Of a stretch of 64,000 nucleotides of DNA, positions 1-7,876 are shown piece after piece. Within the stretch, counting starts at the first letter, position 1. Each line of letters starts with the position of its first letter. The stretch spans positions 62,001 to 126,000 of the forward strand of contig NZ_JASKMS010000015.1 of NCBI RefSeq assembly GCF_030124145.1. Reading direction: 5' to 3'. A program made the position numbers and the translations under genes. Below the pieces are notes generated by a model. That model saw only the letters and a program-made list of their open reading frames with translations. It ran no database searches and was not told where the DNA came from. This stretch comes from Streptomyces sp. 378. Lineage in GTDB: Bacteria; Actinomycetota; Actinomycetes; Streptomycetales; Streptomycetaceae.

Positions 1-373
1 CTGGGACCGCGACCGGGGCGCCGAGCGGGTCTTCCGGCTCTCCCGGATCACCGGCAGGGTCCGCTCGCGCGGCGGCCGCTACACCGCTGACGTGCCGGAC
101 GTCGTCACCGTCCGGGAGACCGTCGCGAGCTGGGCCGGGGAGATAGCCGACCGCTCGGCGCGGATCCGGCTGCGCGCGGGCGCGGGGTATCCCCTGCGGG
201 CGAAGGCCACCTCGGTCCGGGAACTCGGGGACGGCTGGGACGAGTTGGAGATTCCGTACGGCCATGGGCTGGACGCCTGGCTGGTGGAGTTCGGGCCGGA
301 CGTGGTCGTCCTGGAGCCTGCCGAGCTGCGGGCCGACGTGGTGGACCGGCTGCGCGCCGTGGCCAAGGGCTGA
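1..373 (+). CDS. pafB: PafB-like WYL-domain transcriptional regulator (5' end missing)
   Basis: The reading frame is open from base 2, so the N-terminal HTH part lies outside the window; the visible 123 residues are the end of the protein. It opens with WDRDRGAERVFRLSRI, a hallmark of WYL-domain regulators, followed by the WCX-type C-terminal domain. The next gene is a second WYL regulator 17 bases downstream, the tandem pafB-pafC arrangement found beside the Pup-ligase gene pafA in actinobacteria. In that family PafB and PafC act together as a DNA-damage-responsive transcriptional activator. Assignment as PafB rather than another WYL protein rests on the tandem order. Confidence 0.85.
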   Translation, partial: WDRDRGAERVFRLSRITGRVRSRGGRYTADVPDVVTVRETVASWAGEIADRSARIRLRAGAGYPLRAKATSVRELGDGWDELEIPYGHGLDAWLVEFGPDVVVLEPAELRADVVDRLRAVAKG

Positions 374-390
374 GGGGGAGCGGAAAGACA

Positions 391-1461
391 GTGGCAGGCA
401 AACCGGTCAGGCCCGTGAACGCCATCGACCAGACCCGGCGGATGCTCTCGCTGGTGACGTATCTGAGGGAGCGTCCCGGGGCCCGGGTCGAGGACGTCGC
501 GCGTGCCTTCGGCATCAGCGAGGACGAGCTCGTCTCCGACCTCGACGTCCTGCCCATGTGCGGCACCAGCTTCCGCGGCGGTGACCTGCTCGACATCGAC
601 ACCGACGGCGAGCGCATCTGGTGGCACAACCCTGCCGCCCTCGCGGCGGAAGCGGCCGAGCCGCTGCGGCTCGCCGCCGACGAGGCCACCGCCCTGCTGG
701 TGGCCGCGCGGGCGGTTTCGACCCTGCCGGGACTGCGCGAGAGCGACCGGCAGGCGCTGCTGAGGGCGACGGCCAAGGTGGAGACCGCGGCCGGTGAGGC
801 GGCGGGCGCCAGCTCGCGGCTGTCGGTGACGTTCGAGTCCGAGGGCGGCGTCTTCGCGGACGTCGACCGGGCCATCGCCGAGCGCCGCCGGCTGTGGATC
901 CGCTACTACTCGCCCGCGCGCGACGAGGTCACCGAGCGGGAGATCGACCCCATCCGACTGGTCAGTGTCGGGCACACGTATGTCGAGGCCTGGTGCCGCC
1001 GCTCCGAGGCGCGCCGCACCTTCCGGCTCGACCGGGTCGCCGAGATCAAGATCCTGGACGAGCCGTCGGCGCCGCCCGAGATCGAGCTGCGCGACCTCTC
1101 GGAGGCACTGGTGCAGCCCGCGGCCGAGGACCCGGAGGTCGTGGTCGAGGTCGGGCCCGGTGGCCGCTGGGTCGCGGAGTACTACCCGCACGACAGTGCG
1201 GATGAGCTCCCGGACGGCGGGCTGCGTATCACTCTGCGGACCCCCGAACCGGCATCGCTCAGGCGCCTGGCGCTGCGGCTCGGGCGGGACGGCCGGATCG
1301 TCTCGCCGCCGGAGCTCGCGGCCAGCGCCCGCCTGGCGGCCCGTGAGGCGCTGGCGGCGTACGACGGGATCGAGGCGGTGGAGACGGCTCGCGCCGCTGA
1401 GACCGTCGAGGCGGGCGGGCCGCAGCCGGTCCCGGACGGGCCGGGCGGCGGGCGCGAGTGA
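391..1461 (+). CDS. pafC: PafC-like WYL-domain transcriptional regulator
   Basis: A 356-residue protein starting at GTG. An N-terminal winged-helix region (about 10-60, QTRRMLSLVTYL onward) is followed by a WYL domain around residues 150-240 and a C-terminal WCX-like domain. It starts 17 bases after the pafB stop with a GGGGGAG ribosome-binding site, so the two are probably one transcript. Known role of the pair: a heterodimer that switches on RecA/LexA-independent DNA-repair genes. The C-terminal 30 residues are Gly/Pro-rich and probably disordered. Confidence 0.88.
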   Translation: MAGKPVRPVNAIDQTRRMLSLVTYLRERPGARVEDVARAFGISEDELVSDLDVLPMCGTSFRGGDLLDIDTDGERIWWHNPAALAAEAAEPLRLAADEATALLVAARAVSTLPGLRESDRQALLRATAKVETAAGEAAGASSRLSVTFESEGGVFADVDRAIAERRRLWIRYYSPARDEVTEREIDPIRLVSVGHTYVEAWCRRSEARRTFRLDRVAEIKILDEPSAPPEIELRDLSEALVQPAAEDPEVVVEVGPGGRWVAEYYPHDSADELPDGGLRITLRTPEPASLRRLALRLGRDGRIVSPPELAASARLAAREALAAYDGIEAVETARAAETVEAGGPQPVPDGPGGGRE

Positions 1462-1606
1462 GCCGCGGGTGCCCGCCGGAACCCGCGGCCGGGCAGGGCC
1501 GGGCCGGGCCGGGGCGTCGGCCGGTCGGGGCGTCGGCCATGGCACCGGTCGTGGCGTCGGCCGGGATGCTCCGGCGGCGAACGACCCCAGGAAGAGGAGC
1601 GAGGGC

Positions 1607-1903
1607 TTGAGCGAGTCGGCGACGTCCGGTGGTGTCGGGGGCATGACGGTGGATTCCGCGTTCGCCGGGATGAGAAGCGTGGCCCCGGTGGTCTTCAGGG
1701 CGGGCTGCCCGGACTGCCGGGGGTGCTTCGAGCTCGCCGCGGGCGCCCTGCGCCTGGCCATCGGCGCCACGAGCCGCACCACCTTCTACTCCTTCACCTG
1801 CCCCGAGTGCGGCGCGTCCGTCCGCAAGCCGGCGGGGGAGCGGATCGTGGAGCTGCTCACCGGTGGGGGAGTGCGGACCCTCAGGCTGCACTCCACCGTC
1901 TAG
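1607..1903 (+). CDS. small zinc-ribbon-like hypothetical protein
   Basis: About 98 residues with two CxxC pairs, CPDCRGC and CPECGAS, spaced about 35 residues apart, which suggests a zinc ribbon. I favour the TTG start at 1607 because GAGGAG lies 7 bases before it; an in-frame ATG at 1643 is the alternative and has no comparable site. No catalytic motif is visible. It lies between pafC and tatA in the same direction. Function unknown. Confidence 0.7.
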   Translation: MSESATSGGVGGMTVDSAFAGMRSVAPVVFRAGCPDCRGCFELAAGALRLAIGATSRTTFYSFTCPECGASVRKPAGERIVELLTGGGVRTLRLHSTV

Positions 1904-1948
1904 AGGGTCGGGGAGTTCGCGCCGTCGGGAAGGTCTAGGCTCGGCGTC

Positions 1949-2143
1949 ATGTTCTGGCCGATGTTCGCGGTTGCCGTGGGTTGTGTGGGTCTGGTCGTGC
2001 TCGGGGTGTTCGCCGTGCGGGTCTTCGTGGAGGCACAGCGCCTGGGCAGGCAGGTCACGGACTCGGCGCGCCGTATCAACCGGGCCGCGGAGGATCTGGA
2101 GCGGGCGGCGGAGAGCGCGGCCCGTTCCGTTGACGCCTTGTGA
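1949..2143 (+). CDS. small single-pass membrane protein
   Basis: A 64-residue protein. Residues 3-27 form one hydrophobic transmembrane helix (MFAVAVGCVGLVVLGVFAV) and residues 30-62 an Ala/Arg/Glu-rich amphipathic helix likely to be a cytoplasmic coiled coil. Start ATG at 1949. It belongs to a common type of short actinobacterial membrane protein of unknown role and lies upstream of tatA in the same direction. Confidence 0.65.
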   Translation: MFWPMFAVAVGCVGLVVLGVFAVRVFVEAQRLGRQVTDSARRINRAAEDLERAAESAARSVDAL

Positions 2144-2288
2144 GACGTCCGGCGGGCGCGGCCGGGAGTTGCGTTTCGGGACACTTCGCCCTGTCACGTC
2201 GGCGGTTCGGACAGGTACGCTGCTGGTCGCGGCCCGGTTAACGAGGCACTGGCCGCGGACGGGAGTACGCACAGGGGATGCAGAGGGA

Positions 2289-2364
2289 TTGCCTCACGTT
2301 TACCCCCGAGCGTTACGATCGCTGCCAGCACGATCGTTCGGACAAGTGTCCGACCGGTCGGACA
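2289..2364 (+). promoter_or_regulatory. putative tatA promoter with overlapping palindromes
   Basis: A possible promoter is TTGCCT (2289) and TACGAT (2314), with a long 19-base spacer. Just downstream TCGGACA (2338-2344), its reverse complement TGTCCGA (2347-2353) and TCGGACA again (2358-2364) overlap a perfect palindrome CCGACCGGTCGG (2350-2361). Another TCGGACA lies at 2207-2213. The 14-mer CGACCGGTCGGACA (2351-2364) recurs exactly in the infC leader at 33295-33308. The palindromes are seen directly; a regulatory role is inference. Confidence 0.4.
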
Positions 2365-2403
2365 GCACCCCACACAGCCGCCTCGGTGAGAAGGTAAAGA
2401 CTT

Positions 2404-2685
2404 ATGTTCGGAAGGCTCGGAGCTCCCGAGATCATTCTCATCCTCGTCGTCATCATCCTGCTGTTCGGCGCGAAGAAGCTTCCGGACATGGCTCGGTCGC
2501 TCGGCAAGTCGGCCCGCATCCTCAAGAGCGAGGCCAAGGCCATGAAGGACGAGAACAAGTCCTCCACGACCCCGGCCGGCCCGCCCAACGACGACGAGCC
2601 CTCGAAGCGCACCATCCAGGCAGCGCCCGGTGACGTGACCAGCTCGCGCCCGGTCAACGAGCCCACGGACACGACCAAGCGCTGA
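2404..2685 (+). CDS. tatA: Sec-independent twin-arginine translocase subunit TatA
   Basis: A 93-residue protein with the classic TatA layout: a very short N-terminus, one transmembrane helix (PEIILILVVIILLFG, about residues 8-22), the FGxKKLP hinge (FGAKKLPDMARSLG), an amphipathic helix, and an acidic/polar C-terminal tail. It multimerises in the membrane to form the pore for folded proteins carrying twin-arginine signals. tatC follows 47 bases downstream in the same direction, so the two are probably co-transcribed. GAGAAGG lies 9 bases before the ATG. Confidence 0.96.
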   Translation: MFGRLGAPEIILILVVIILLFGAKKLPDMARSLGKSARILKSEAKAMKDENKSSTTPAGPPNDDEPSKRTIQAAPGDVTSSRPVNEPTDTTKR

Positions 2686-2732
2686 CGCAGGGCCGGTGAC
2701 CTCCGGCCCGCCGCACGAGATGGGAACGTGGG

Positions 2733-3692
2733 TTGCTGAAGTCTGCCCGCAAGCAGGAGAAGGATCCCGAGGGGCGGATGCCCCTCGCGGAGCACCTTCG
2801 CGAGCTCCGCAACCGGCTCGCCAAGGCGATGCTGGCGATCGTCGCCGTCACGATCGTCGCCGCCTTCTTCTACAACGACATCATCAACTTGATCACCAAG
2901 CCGATCCTCGACTCGGTCGGCTGTGACAAGACCTTCCAGGAACTGGCCAGGTCGCAGTCCTCGAAGCCGTGTGCGCAGATCACCATCAACGGTCTGATCA
3001 CCCCCTTCACGCTGGCGCTGAAGGTGTCGCTGATGGCCGGTGTCGTGCTGGCCTCGCCGGCCTGGCTCTACCAGCTGTGGGCCTTCGTCGCGCCTGGCCT
3101 GCACCGGCACGAGCGGAAGTACGCCTACGCCTTCGTCGGCACGGGCGCCCCGCTGTTCATCACCGGCGCGTACTTCGCCTACACGGTGCTTCCCACCACG
3201 GCGAGGGTGCTCCTCGAGTTCACGCCGGGGGGCACGTCCAACCTCCTCCCGCTGGACGACCTGCTCGACCTGGTCATGCGGATGGTGATCGTCTTCGGCC
3301 TCTCGTTCGAGCTGCCCCTGCTGCTGGTCATGCTCAATCTCACCGGGGCGATCACCGGCAAGCGGATGCTCGGCTGGTGGCGCGGCATGATCATGGGCAT
3401 CACGGTCTTCGCGGCCATCGCCACGCCCAGCACCGACCCGCTGACCATGCTGATGCTCGCCGGGCCGATCTGGGTCCTGTACTTCGCGGCCGTCGCCCTC
3501 TCCCTGCTCAACGACCGCCGCCGCAGCCGTCGGGACGCCCTGGGTCCCGACGACGACGAGGCCTCCGAGCTGGACCTCACCCCCGACGACATCGGCGAGA
3601 TCGAACCCGTGACCACCAGCCGGGCCGCCCTGCCCGAGCAGGCGGGCGCGGACCGCTCGGAGCGGGTCAACGGTTATGACGACGTGACCTGA
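2733..3692 (+). CDS. tatC: Sec-independent twin-arginine translocase subunit TatC
   Basis: A 319-residue polytopic membrane protein with the TatC signature MPLAEHLRELRNRL near the N-terminus, the periplasmic FTLALKVSLMAG region and six expected transmembrane segments. TatC is the twin-arginine signal receptor of the translocase. The TTG at 2733 is the start that keeps the family N-terminus (LKSARKQEKDPEGRMPL). The C-terminal 65 residues after the last helix are acidic and hydrophilic, an extension common in actinobacterial TatC. Forms a tatA-tatC unit; this window also encodes a predicted Tat substrate (46237-47472). Confidence 0.96.
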   Translation: MLKSARKQEKDPEGRMPLAEHLRELRNRLAKAMLAIVAVTIVAAFFYNDIINLITKPILDSVGCDKTFQELARSQSSKPCAQITINGLITPFTLALKVSLMAGVVLASPAWLYQLWAFVAPGLHRHERKYAYAFVGTGAPLFITGAYFAYTVLPTTARVLLEFTPGGTSNLLPLDDLLDLVMRMVIVFGLSFELPLLLVMLNLTGAITGKRMLGWWRGMIMGITVFAAIATPSTDPLTMLMLAGPIWVLYFAAVALSLLNDRRRSRRDALGPDDDEASELDLTPDDIGEIEPVTTSRAALPEQAGADRSERVNGYDDVT

Positions 3693-3723
3693 AGATCGGC
3701 AGGCGGATCGTAGGGTCGGTCGC

Positions 3724-4614
3724 GTGACCGGCGAGATCACCCTCTTCGTCAACCCCACCACGGGCCGCGGCCGGGGCGCCCGCGCCGCGCAGCCGGCCGC
3801 TTCCGCGTTGCGGGCGGTCGGCTTCTCGGTCCGTACGGTGCTCGGGGAGGACGCCGCGGACGCCCTCGCCCGCGCCCGTGCGGCCGTCGACGGCGGCACC
3901 GGCGCGCTGATCGCCGTCGGCGGCGACGGCATGGCGAGCCTCGCTCTGCGGGCCGTCGCCGGCACCCGCACCCCGCTCGGCCTGGTCGCCGTCGGCACCG
4001 GCAACGACTTCGCCCGTGCCCTCGGCCTGCCCGTGCGGGAGCCGGCCGCCGCGGGCCGCATGATCGCCGACGCCCTCAAGTGCGGCCGGATCCGCGACAT
4101 CGACCTCGGGCGGGTCGGCGACCGCTGGTTCGGCACGGTCCTCGCCTCCGGCTTCGACTCCCGTGTCAACGACCGGGCCCACCGCATGCGATGGCCCACC
4201 GGCCGCCTCACGTACGACGTGGCGATGATCTCCGAACTCGCCGCGCTCCGGCCCGTCCCCTACCGCATACGGCTCGACGACGGCGAGGTCCGCGAGGTCG
4301 AGGCGACCCTGGTGGCCGTCGGCAACGGCTCCTCCTACGGAGGCGGCATGCGGATCTGCCCGGACGCCGACCTGACCGACGGGCTGTTCGACGTCACCGT
4401 CGTCGGGGACTGCGGCCGCGCGACGCTGCTGCGGGTGTTCCCGAGGGTCTACCGCGGGACGCACGTGGAGCATCCGAAGGTGACGGTGGTGCGGGCGGCC
4501 CGAGTGGAGATCGCCGCCGAGGGCATCACCGGCTACGCCGACGGGGAGCCGCTCGGGCCGCTGCCGCTGAGCGCGCGCTGCGTACGCGGGGGCGTGCGGG
4601 TCGTCGGCCCCTGA
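3724..4614 (+). CDS. diacylglycerol kinase family lipid kinase
   Basis: A 296-residue protein starting at GTG. It has the diacylglycerol/sphingosine kinase catalytic fold: the N-terminal NPTTGRGRGA phosphate-binding loop, the GGDG motif (VGGDGMASLALRAV, about residues 65-78), VGTGNDFARALGLP (about 90-103), and a C-terminal beta-sandwich ending in DGEPLGPLPL. Family members phosphorylate a lipid hydroxyl with ATP. Diacylglycerol or a related lipid is the likely substrate but this is not shown by sequence. It follows tatC by 31 bases and may share its transcript. Confidence 0.9.
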   Translation: MTGEITLFVNPTTGRGRGARAAQPAASALRAVGFSVRTVLGEDAADALARARAAVDGGTGALIAVGGDGMASLALRAVAGTRTPLGLVAVGTGNDFARALGLPVREPAAAGRMIADALKCGRIRDIDLGRVGDRWFGTVLASGFDSRVNDRAHRMRWPTGRLTYDVAMISELAALRPVPYRIRLDDGEVREVEATLVAVGNGSSYGGGMRICPDADLTDGLFDVTVVGDCGRATLLRVFPRVYRGTHVEHPKVTVVRAARVEIAAEGITGYADGEPLGPLPLSARCVRGGVRVVGP

Positions 4615-4699
4615 GCTGCGCTGATCCGAGGTTTCACAGGAGCGGATCCGGATAATGATCGTCCTGTTGTCAGTGCGGCCCGGTACGCTCGAAAGCACG

Positions 4700-7504
4700 A
4701 TGACAGAGGACCTCTCACCGGCCGAGCGGTACGCGGCAGCCCGCAAGCGTGCTGTCGAGCAGGCCACCGCGCTCGCCACCTTCCGCGAGATGTACGACTT
4801 CGGCCTCGACCCCTTCCAGATCGAGGCCTGCCAGGCGCTCGAAGCGGGGAAGGGCGTGCTCGTCGCGGCGCCCACCGGCTCCGGCAAGACGATCGTCGGC
4901 GAGTTCGCCGTCCACCTCGCCCTCCAGCAGGGCAAGAAGTGCTTCTACACGACGCCCATCAAGGCGCTGTCGAACCAGAAGTACGCCGATCTGTGCCGCC
5001 GCTACGGCACGGACAAGGTGGGCCTGCTCACCGGCGACAACAGCGTCAACTCCGAGGCGCCCGTGGTCGTGATGACCACCGAGGTGCTGCGGAACATGCT
5101 GTACGCCGGTTCCCAGACCCTCCTGGGCCTCGGCTACGTGGTCATGGACGAGGTGCACTACCTCTCCGACCGGTTCCGGGGCGCCGTATGGGAAGAGGTG
5201 ATCATCCACCTCCCCGAGTCGGTCACGCTGGTCTCGCTCTCGGCGACCGTGTCCAACGCCGAGGAGTTCGGCGACTGGCTCGACACGGTCCGCGGTGACA
5301 CCGAGGTGATCGTCTCCGAGCACCGGCCCGTGCCGCTGTTCCAGCACGTGCTGGCCGGGCGGCGGATGTACGACCTGTTCGAGGAGGGTGAGGGCCACAA
5401 GAAGGCCGTCAACCCCGACCTCACACGGATGGCGCGCATGGAGGCGAGCCGGCCGTCGTACCAGGACCGCCGGCGCGGCCGGTCCATGCGCGAGGCCGAC
5501 CGCGAGCGCGATCGCCGGCAGCGCTCCCGCATCTGGACGCCGAGCCGGCCCGAGGTCATCGAGCGGCTCGACGCCGAGGGGCTGCTGCCCGCCATCACGT
5601 TCATCTTCAGCCGCGCCGCCTGCGAGGCCGCCGTCCAGCAGTGCCTGTACGCGGGGCTGCGGCTCAACGACGAGGAGGCACGCGAACGGGTCCGCGCCCT
5701 GGTCGAGGAGCGCACGGCGTCCATCCCGACGGAGGACCTGCACGTCCTCGGCTACTACGAGTGGCTGGAGGGCCTGGAGCGCGGCATCGCCGCCCACCAC
5801 GCGGGCATGCTGCCGACCTTCAAGGAGGTCGTCGAGGAGTTGTTCGTACGCGGCCTGGTCAAGGCCGTGTTCGCCACCGAGACCCTCGCCCTCGGCATCA
5901 ACATGCCCGCCCGCTCGGTGGTGCTGGAGAAGCTCGTCAAGTGGAACGGCGAGCAGCACGCGGACATCACCCCGGGCGAGTTCACCCAGCTGACGGGCCG
6001 GGCCGGACGGCGCGGCATCGACGTCGAGGGCCACGCCGTGGTGCTGTGGCAGCGCGGCATGAGCCCCGAGCACCTCGCGGGTCTGGCCGGTACGCGCACG
6101 TATCCGCTGCGCTCCAGCTTCAAGCCGTCGTACAACATGGCGGTCAACCTGGTCGAGCAGTTCGGGCGGCACCGCTCGCGCGAGCTGCTGGAGACGTCGT
6201 TCGCGCAGTTCCAGGCGGACAAGTCGGTCGTCGGCATCTCCCGGCAGGTGCAGCGCAACGAGGAGGGCCTGGAGGGCTACAAGGCCTCCATGACGTGCCA
6301 CCTCGGCGACTTCGAGGAGTACGCGCGGCTGCGCCGGGAGCTGAAGGACCGGGAGAACGAGATCGCGCGGCAGGGCGCGGCGGAGCGGCGCGCGGAGGCC
6401 GCCGTGGCGCTGGAGAGGCTGAAGCCCGGTGACGTCATCCACGTGCCCACCGGCAAGTACGCGGGCCTGGCGCTGGTGCTGGACCCGGGCCTGCCCGCGG
6501 GCCGTTCGAACGGCCACCGCGGCTTCGAGCACCACGACGGGCCCCGCCCGCTGGTGCTGACCGCGGAGCGGCAGGTGAAGCGGCTGGCGTCGATGGACTT
6601 CCCGGTGCCGGTCGAGCCGTTGGAGCGGATGCGCATTCCGAAGTCCTTCAACCCCCGCTCCCCGCAGTCCCGTCGGGATCTCGCGTCGGCGCTGCGCACC
6701 AAGGCCGGGCACATCCCGGCCGAGCGGCACCGCAAGCGGCGCTCCCAGGCGGCCGACGACCGCGAGATCGCCCGGCTGCGCACCGCGCTGCGCGCGCATC
6801 CCTGCCACGGCTGCAACGACCGCGAGGACCACGCCCGTTGGGCCGAGCGGTACCACCGGCTGCTGCGCGACACCTCGCAGCTGGAGCGGCGGATCGAGGG
6901 CCGCACGAACACCATCGCGCGCACCTTCGACCGCATCGTGGCGCTGCTCACCGAGCTGGACTACCTGCGCGGCGACGAGGTCACCGAGCACGGCAAGCGG
7001 CTCGCCCGGCTGTACGGCGAGCTGGACCTGCTCGCCAGCGAGTGTCTGCGCGCCGGTGTCTGGGAGGACCTCGGCCCGGCCGAACTGGCCGGGTGTGTCT
7101 CGGCGCTGGTGTTCGAGGCGCGGGCCGCGGACGACGCCATGGCGCCGAAGGTGCCGTCCGGGAAGGCCAAGGCCGCGCTGGGTGAGATGGTGCGGATCTG
7201 GGGGCGGCTGGACGCGCTGGAGGAGGAGTTCCGGATCACCCAGACCGAAGGGGTCGGGCAGCGCGAGCCCGATCTGGGCTTCGCCTGGGCCGCGTACATG
7301 TGGGCTTCCGGGAAGGGCCTCGACGAGGTGCTGCGCGAGGCGGAGATGCCGGCGGGGGACTTCGTGCGGTGGTGCAAACAGGTCATCGACGTGCTGGGGC
7401 AGATCGCCGCGGCTGCTCCGCAGGGGTCTTCCGTGGTGAAGAACGCCCGTAAGGCCGTTGATCTGTTGCTGCGGGGAGTGGTCGCCTACTCGTCGGTGGG
7501 GTGA
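4700..7504 (+). CDS. Ski2/Mtr4-like DEAD/DEAH superfamily 2 RNA helicase
   Basis: About 934 residues from the ATG at 4700 (an in-frame ATG at 4655 is the alternative). Helicase motifs in order: Walker A APTGSGKT (57-64), TPIKALSNQK, DEVH (about 150), SATVSN, FIFSRAACE, ATETLALGINMPARS and QLTGRAGRRGID (about 430). Beyond the core are a coiled region and a C-terminal DSHCT-type domain ending in a helical bundle, which places it in the Ski2/Mtr4 (HelY-like) branch. It is expected to unwind structured RNA. Synteny with the diacylglycerol kinase gene and the following conservon is typical of Streptomyces. Confidence 0.93.
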   Translation: MTEDLSPAERYAAARKRAVEQATALATFREMYDFGLDPFQIEACQALEAGKGVLVAAPTGSGKTIVGEFAVHLALQQGKKCFYTTPIKALSNQKYADLCRRYGTDKVGLLTGDNSVNSEAPVVVMTTEVLRNMLYAGSQTLLGLGYVVMDEVHYLSDRFRGAVWEEVIIHLPESVTLVSLSATVSNAEEFGDWLDTVRGDTEVIVSEHRPVPLFQHVLAGRRMYDLFEEGEGHKKAVNPDLTRMARMEASRPSYQDRRRGRSMREADRERDRRQRSRIWTPSRPEVIERLDAEGLLPAITFIFSRAACEAAVQQCLYAGLRLNDEEARERVRALVEERTASIPTEDLHVLGYYEWLEGLERGIAAHHAGMLPTFKEVVEELFVRGLVKAVFATETLALGINMPARSVVLEKLVKWNGEQHADITPGEFTQLTGRAGRRGIDVEGHAVVLWQRGMSPEHLAGLAGTRTYPLRSSFKPSYNMAVNLVEQFGRHRSRELLETSFAQFQADKSVVGISRQVQRNEEGLEGYKASMTCHLGDFEEYARLRRELKDRENEIARQGAAERRAEAAVALERLKPGDVIHVPTGKYAGLALVLDPGLPAGRSNGHRGFEHHDGPRPLVLTAERQVKRLASMDFPVPVEPLERMRIPKSFNPRSPQSRRDLASALRTKAGHIPAERHRKRRSQAADDREIARLRTALRAHPCHGCNDREDHARWAERYHRLLRDTSQLERRIEGRTNTIARTFDRIVALLTELDYLRGDEVTEHGKRLARLYGELDLLASECLRAGVWEDLGPAELAGCVSALVFEARAADDAMAPKVPSGKAKAALGEMVRIWGRLDALEEEFRITQTEGVGQREPDLGFAWAAYMWASGKGLDEVLREAEMPAGDFVRWCKQVIDVLGQIAAAAPQGSSVVKNARKAVDLLLRGVVAYSSVG

Positions 7505-7532
7505 GCGTTCGATGCGCGGGTGACCGTGGTGC

Positions 7533-7563
7533 GTGGTTGCTCGCGCGGTTCCCCGCCCCCTGA
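7533..7563 (+). repeat. interspersed GC-rich intergenic repeat, copy A
   Basis: The core TCGCGCGGTTCCCCGC is nearly identical to TCGCGCAGTTCCCCGC at 41021-41053. Similar sequences are, from memory, scattered between genes of many Streptomyces genomes. It lies right behind the helicase stop codon. Confidence 0.6.
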
Positions 7564-7579
7564 AGGCATCGTTGTACTG

Positions 7580-7610
7580 AAGCCCGTTCACCCGCAATGG
7601 TGACGGGCTT
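7580..7610 (+). terminator. hairpin terminator after helicase gene
   Basis: AAGCCCGTTCACC pairs with GGTGACGGGCTT with a single bulged T and a 6-base loop. The stem is flanked by A on the left and T on the right, so it could act in both directions. It ends 267 bases before the conservon. Confidence 0.6.
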
Positions 7611-7876
7611 TCGCATGCCCGTTCTCCATGACGGAGTGTATTCGAACGATTTCGCATCGTGTAAACGACTGAGCGTACTATCCCTTCGCGTCCGGTTTCC
7701 GGCAGTTGCTGAATATGACATGGCGATGATCCGGTCGGACTAAGCTCGCCCGCAGCGCACCGGCTTGAGCTGAATTCGTGCGCTTGTTCCCCAATGTGCG
7801 GAAGATCCCGACAGCTTCATGACATACCCCCTGTAAGTCCCCCCGAACCTCAGTCGACTCCTGTCAGAAGGCCCAC

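Larger units (their letters stand above)
7505..7876. other. intergenic region between helicase gene and conservon
   Basis: 372 bases without a convincing gene. It holds a copy of an interspersed GC-rich repeat (7533-7563), a terminator-like hairpin (7580-7610), and then about 265 bases of relatively AT-rich sequence that must contain the conservon promoter. I could not place a clear -35/-10 pair. No small gene with a ribosome-binding site was seen. Confidence 0.6.

Noticed and set aside
2313..4211. Minus-strand frame opposite tatA, tatC and the lipid kinase
   Set aside because: Covers three well-supported genes and shows no motif of its own.
4715..7657. Open frame of 980 codons on the minus strand opposite the helicase
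   Set aside because: GC-rich shadow: Gly/Ala/Arg/Val/Asp-rich, no family motif, and the plus strand carries a complete helicase.
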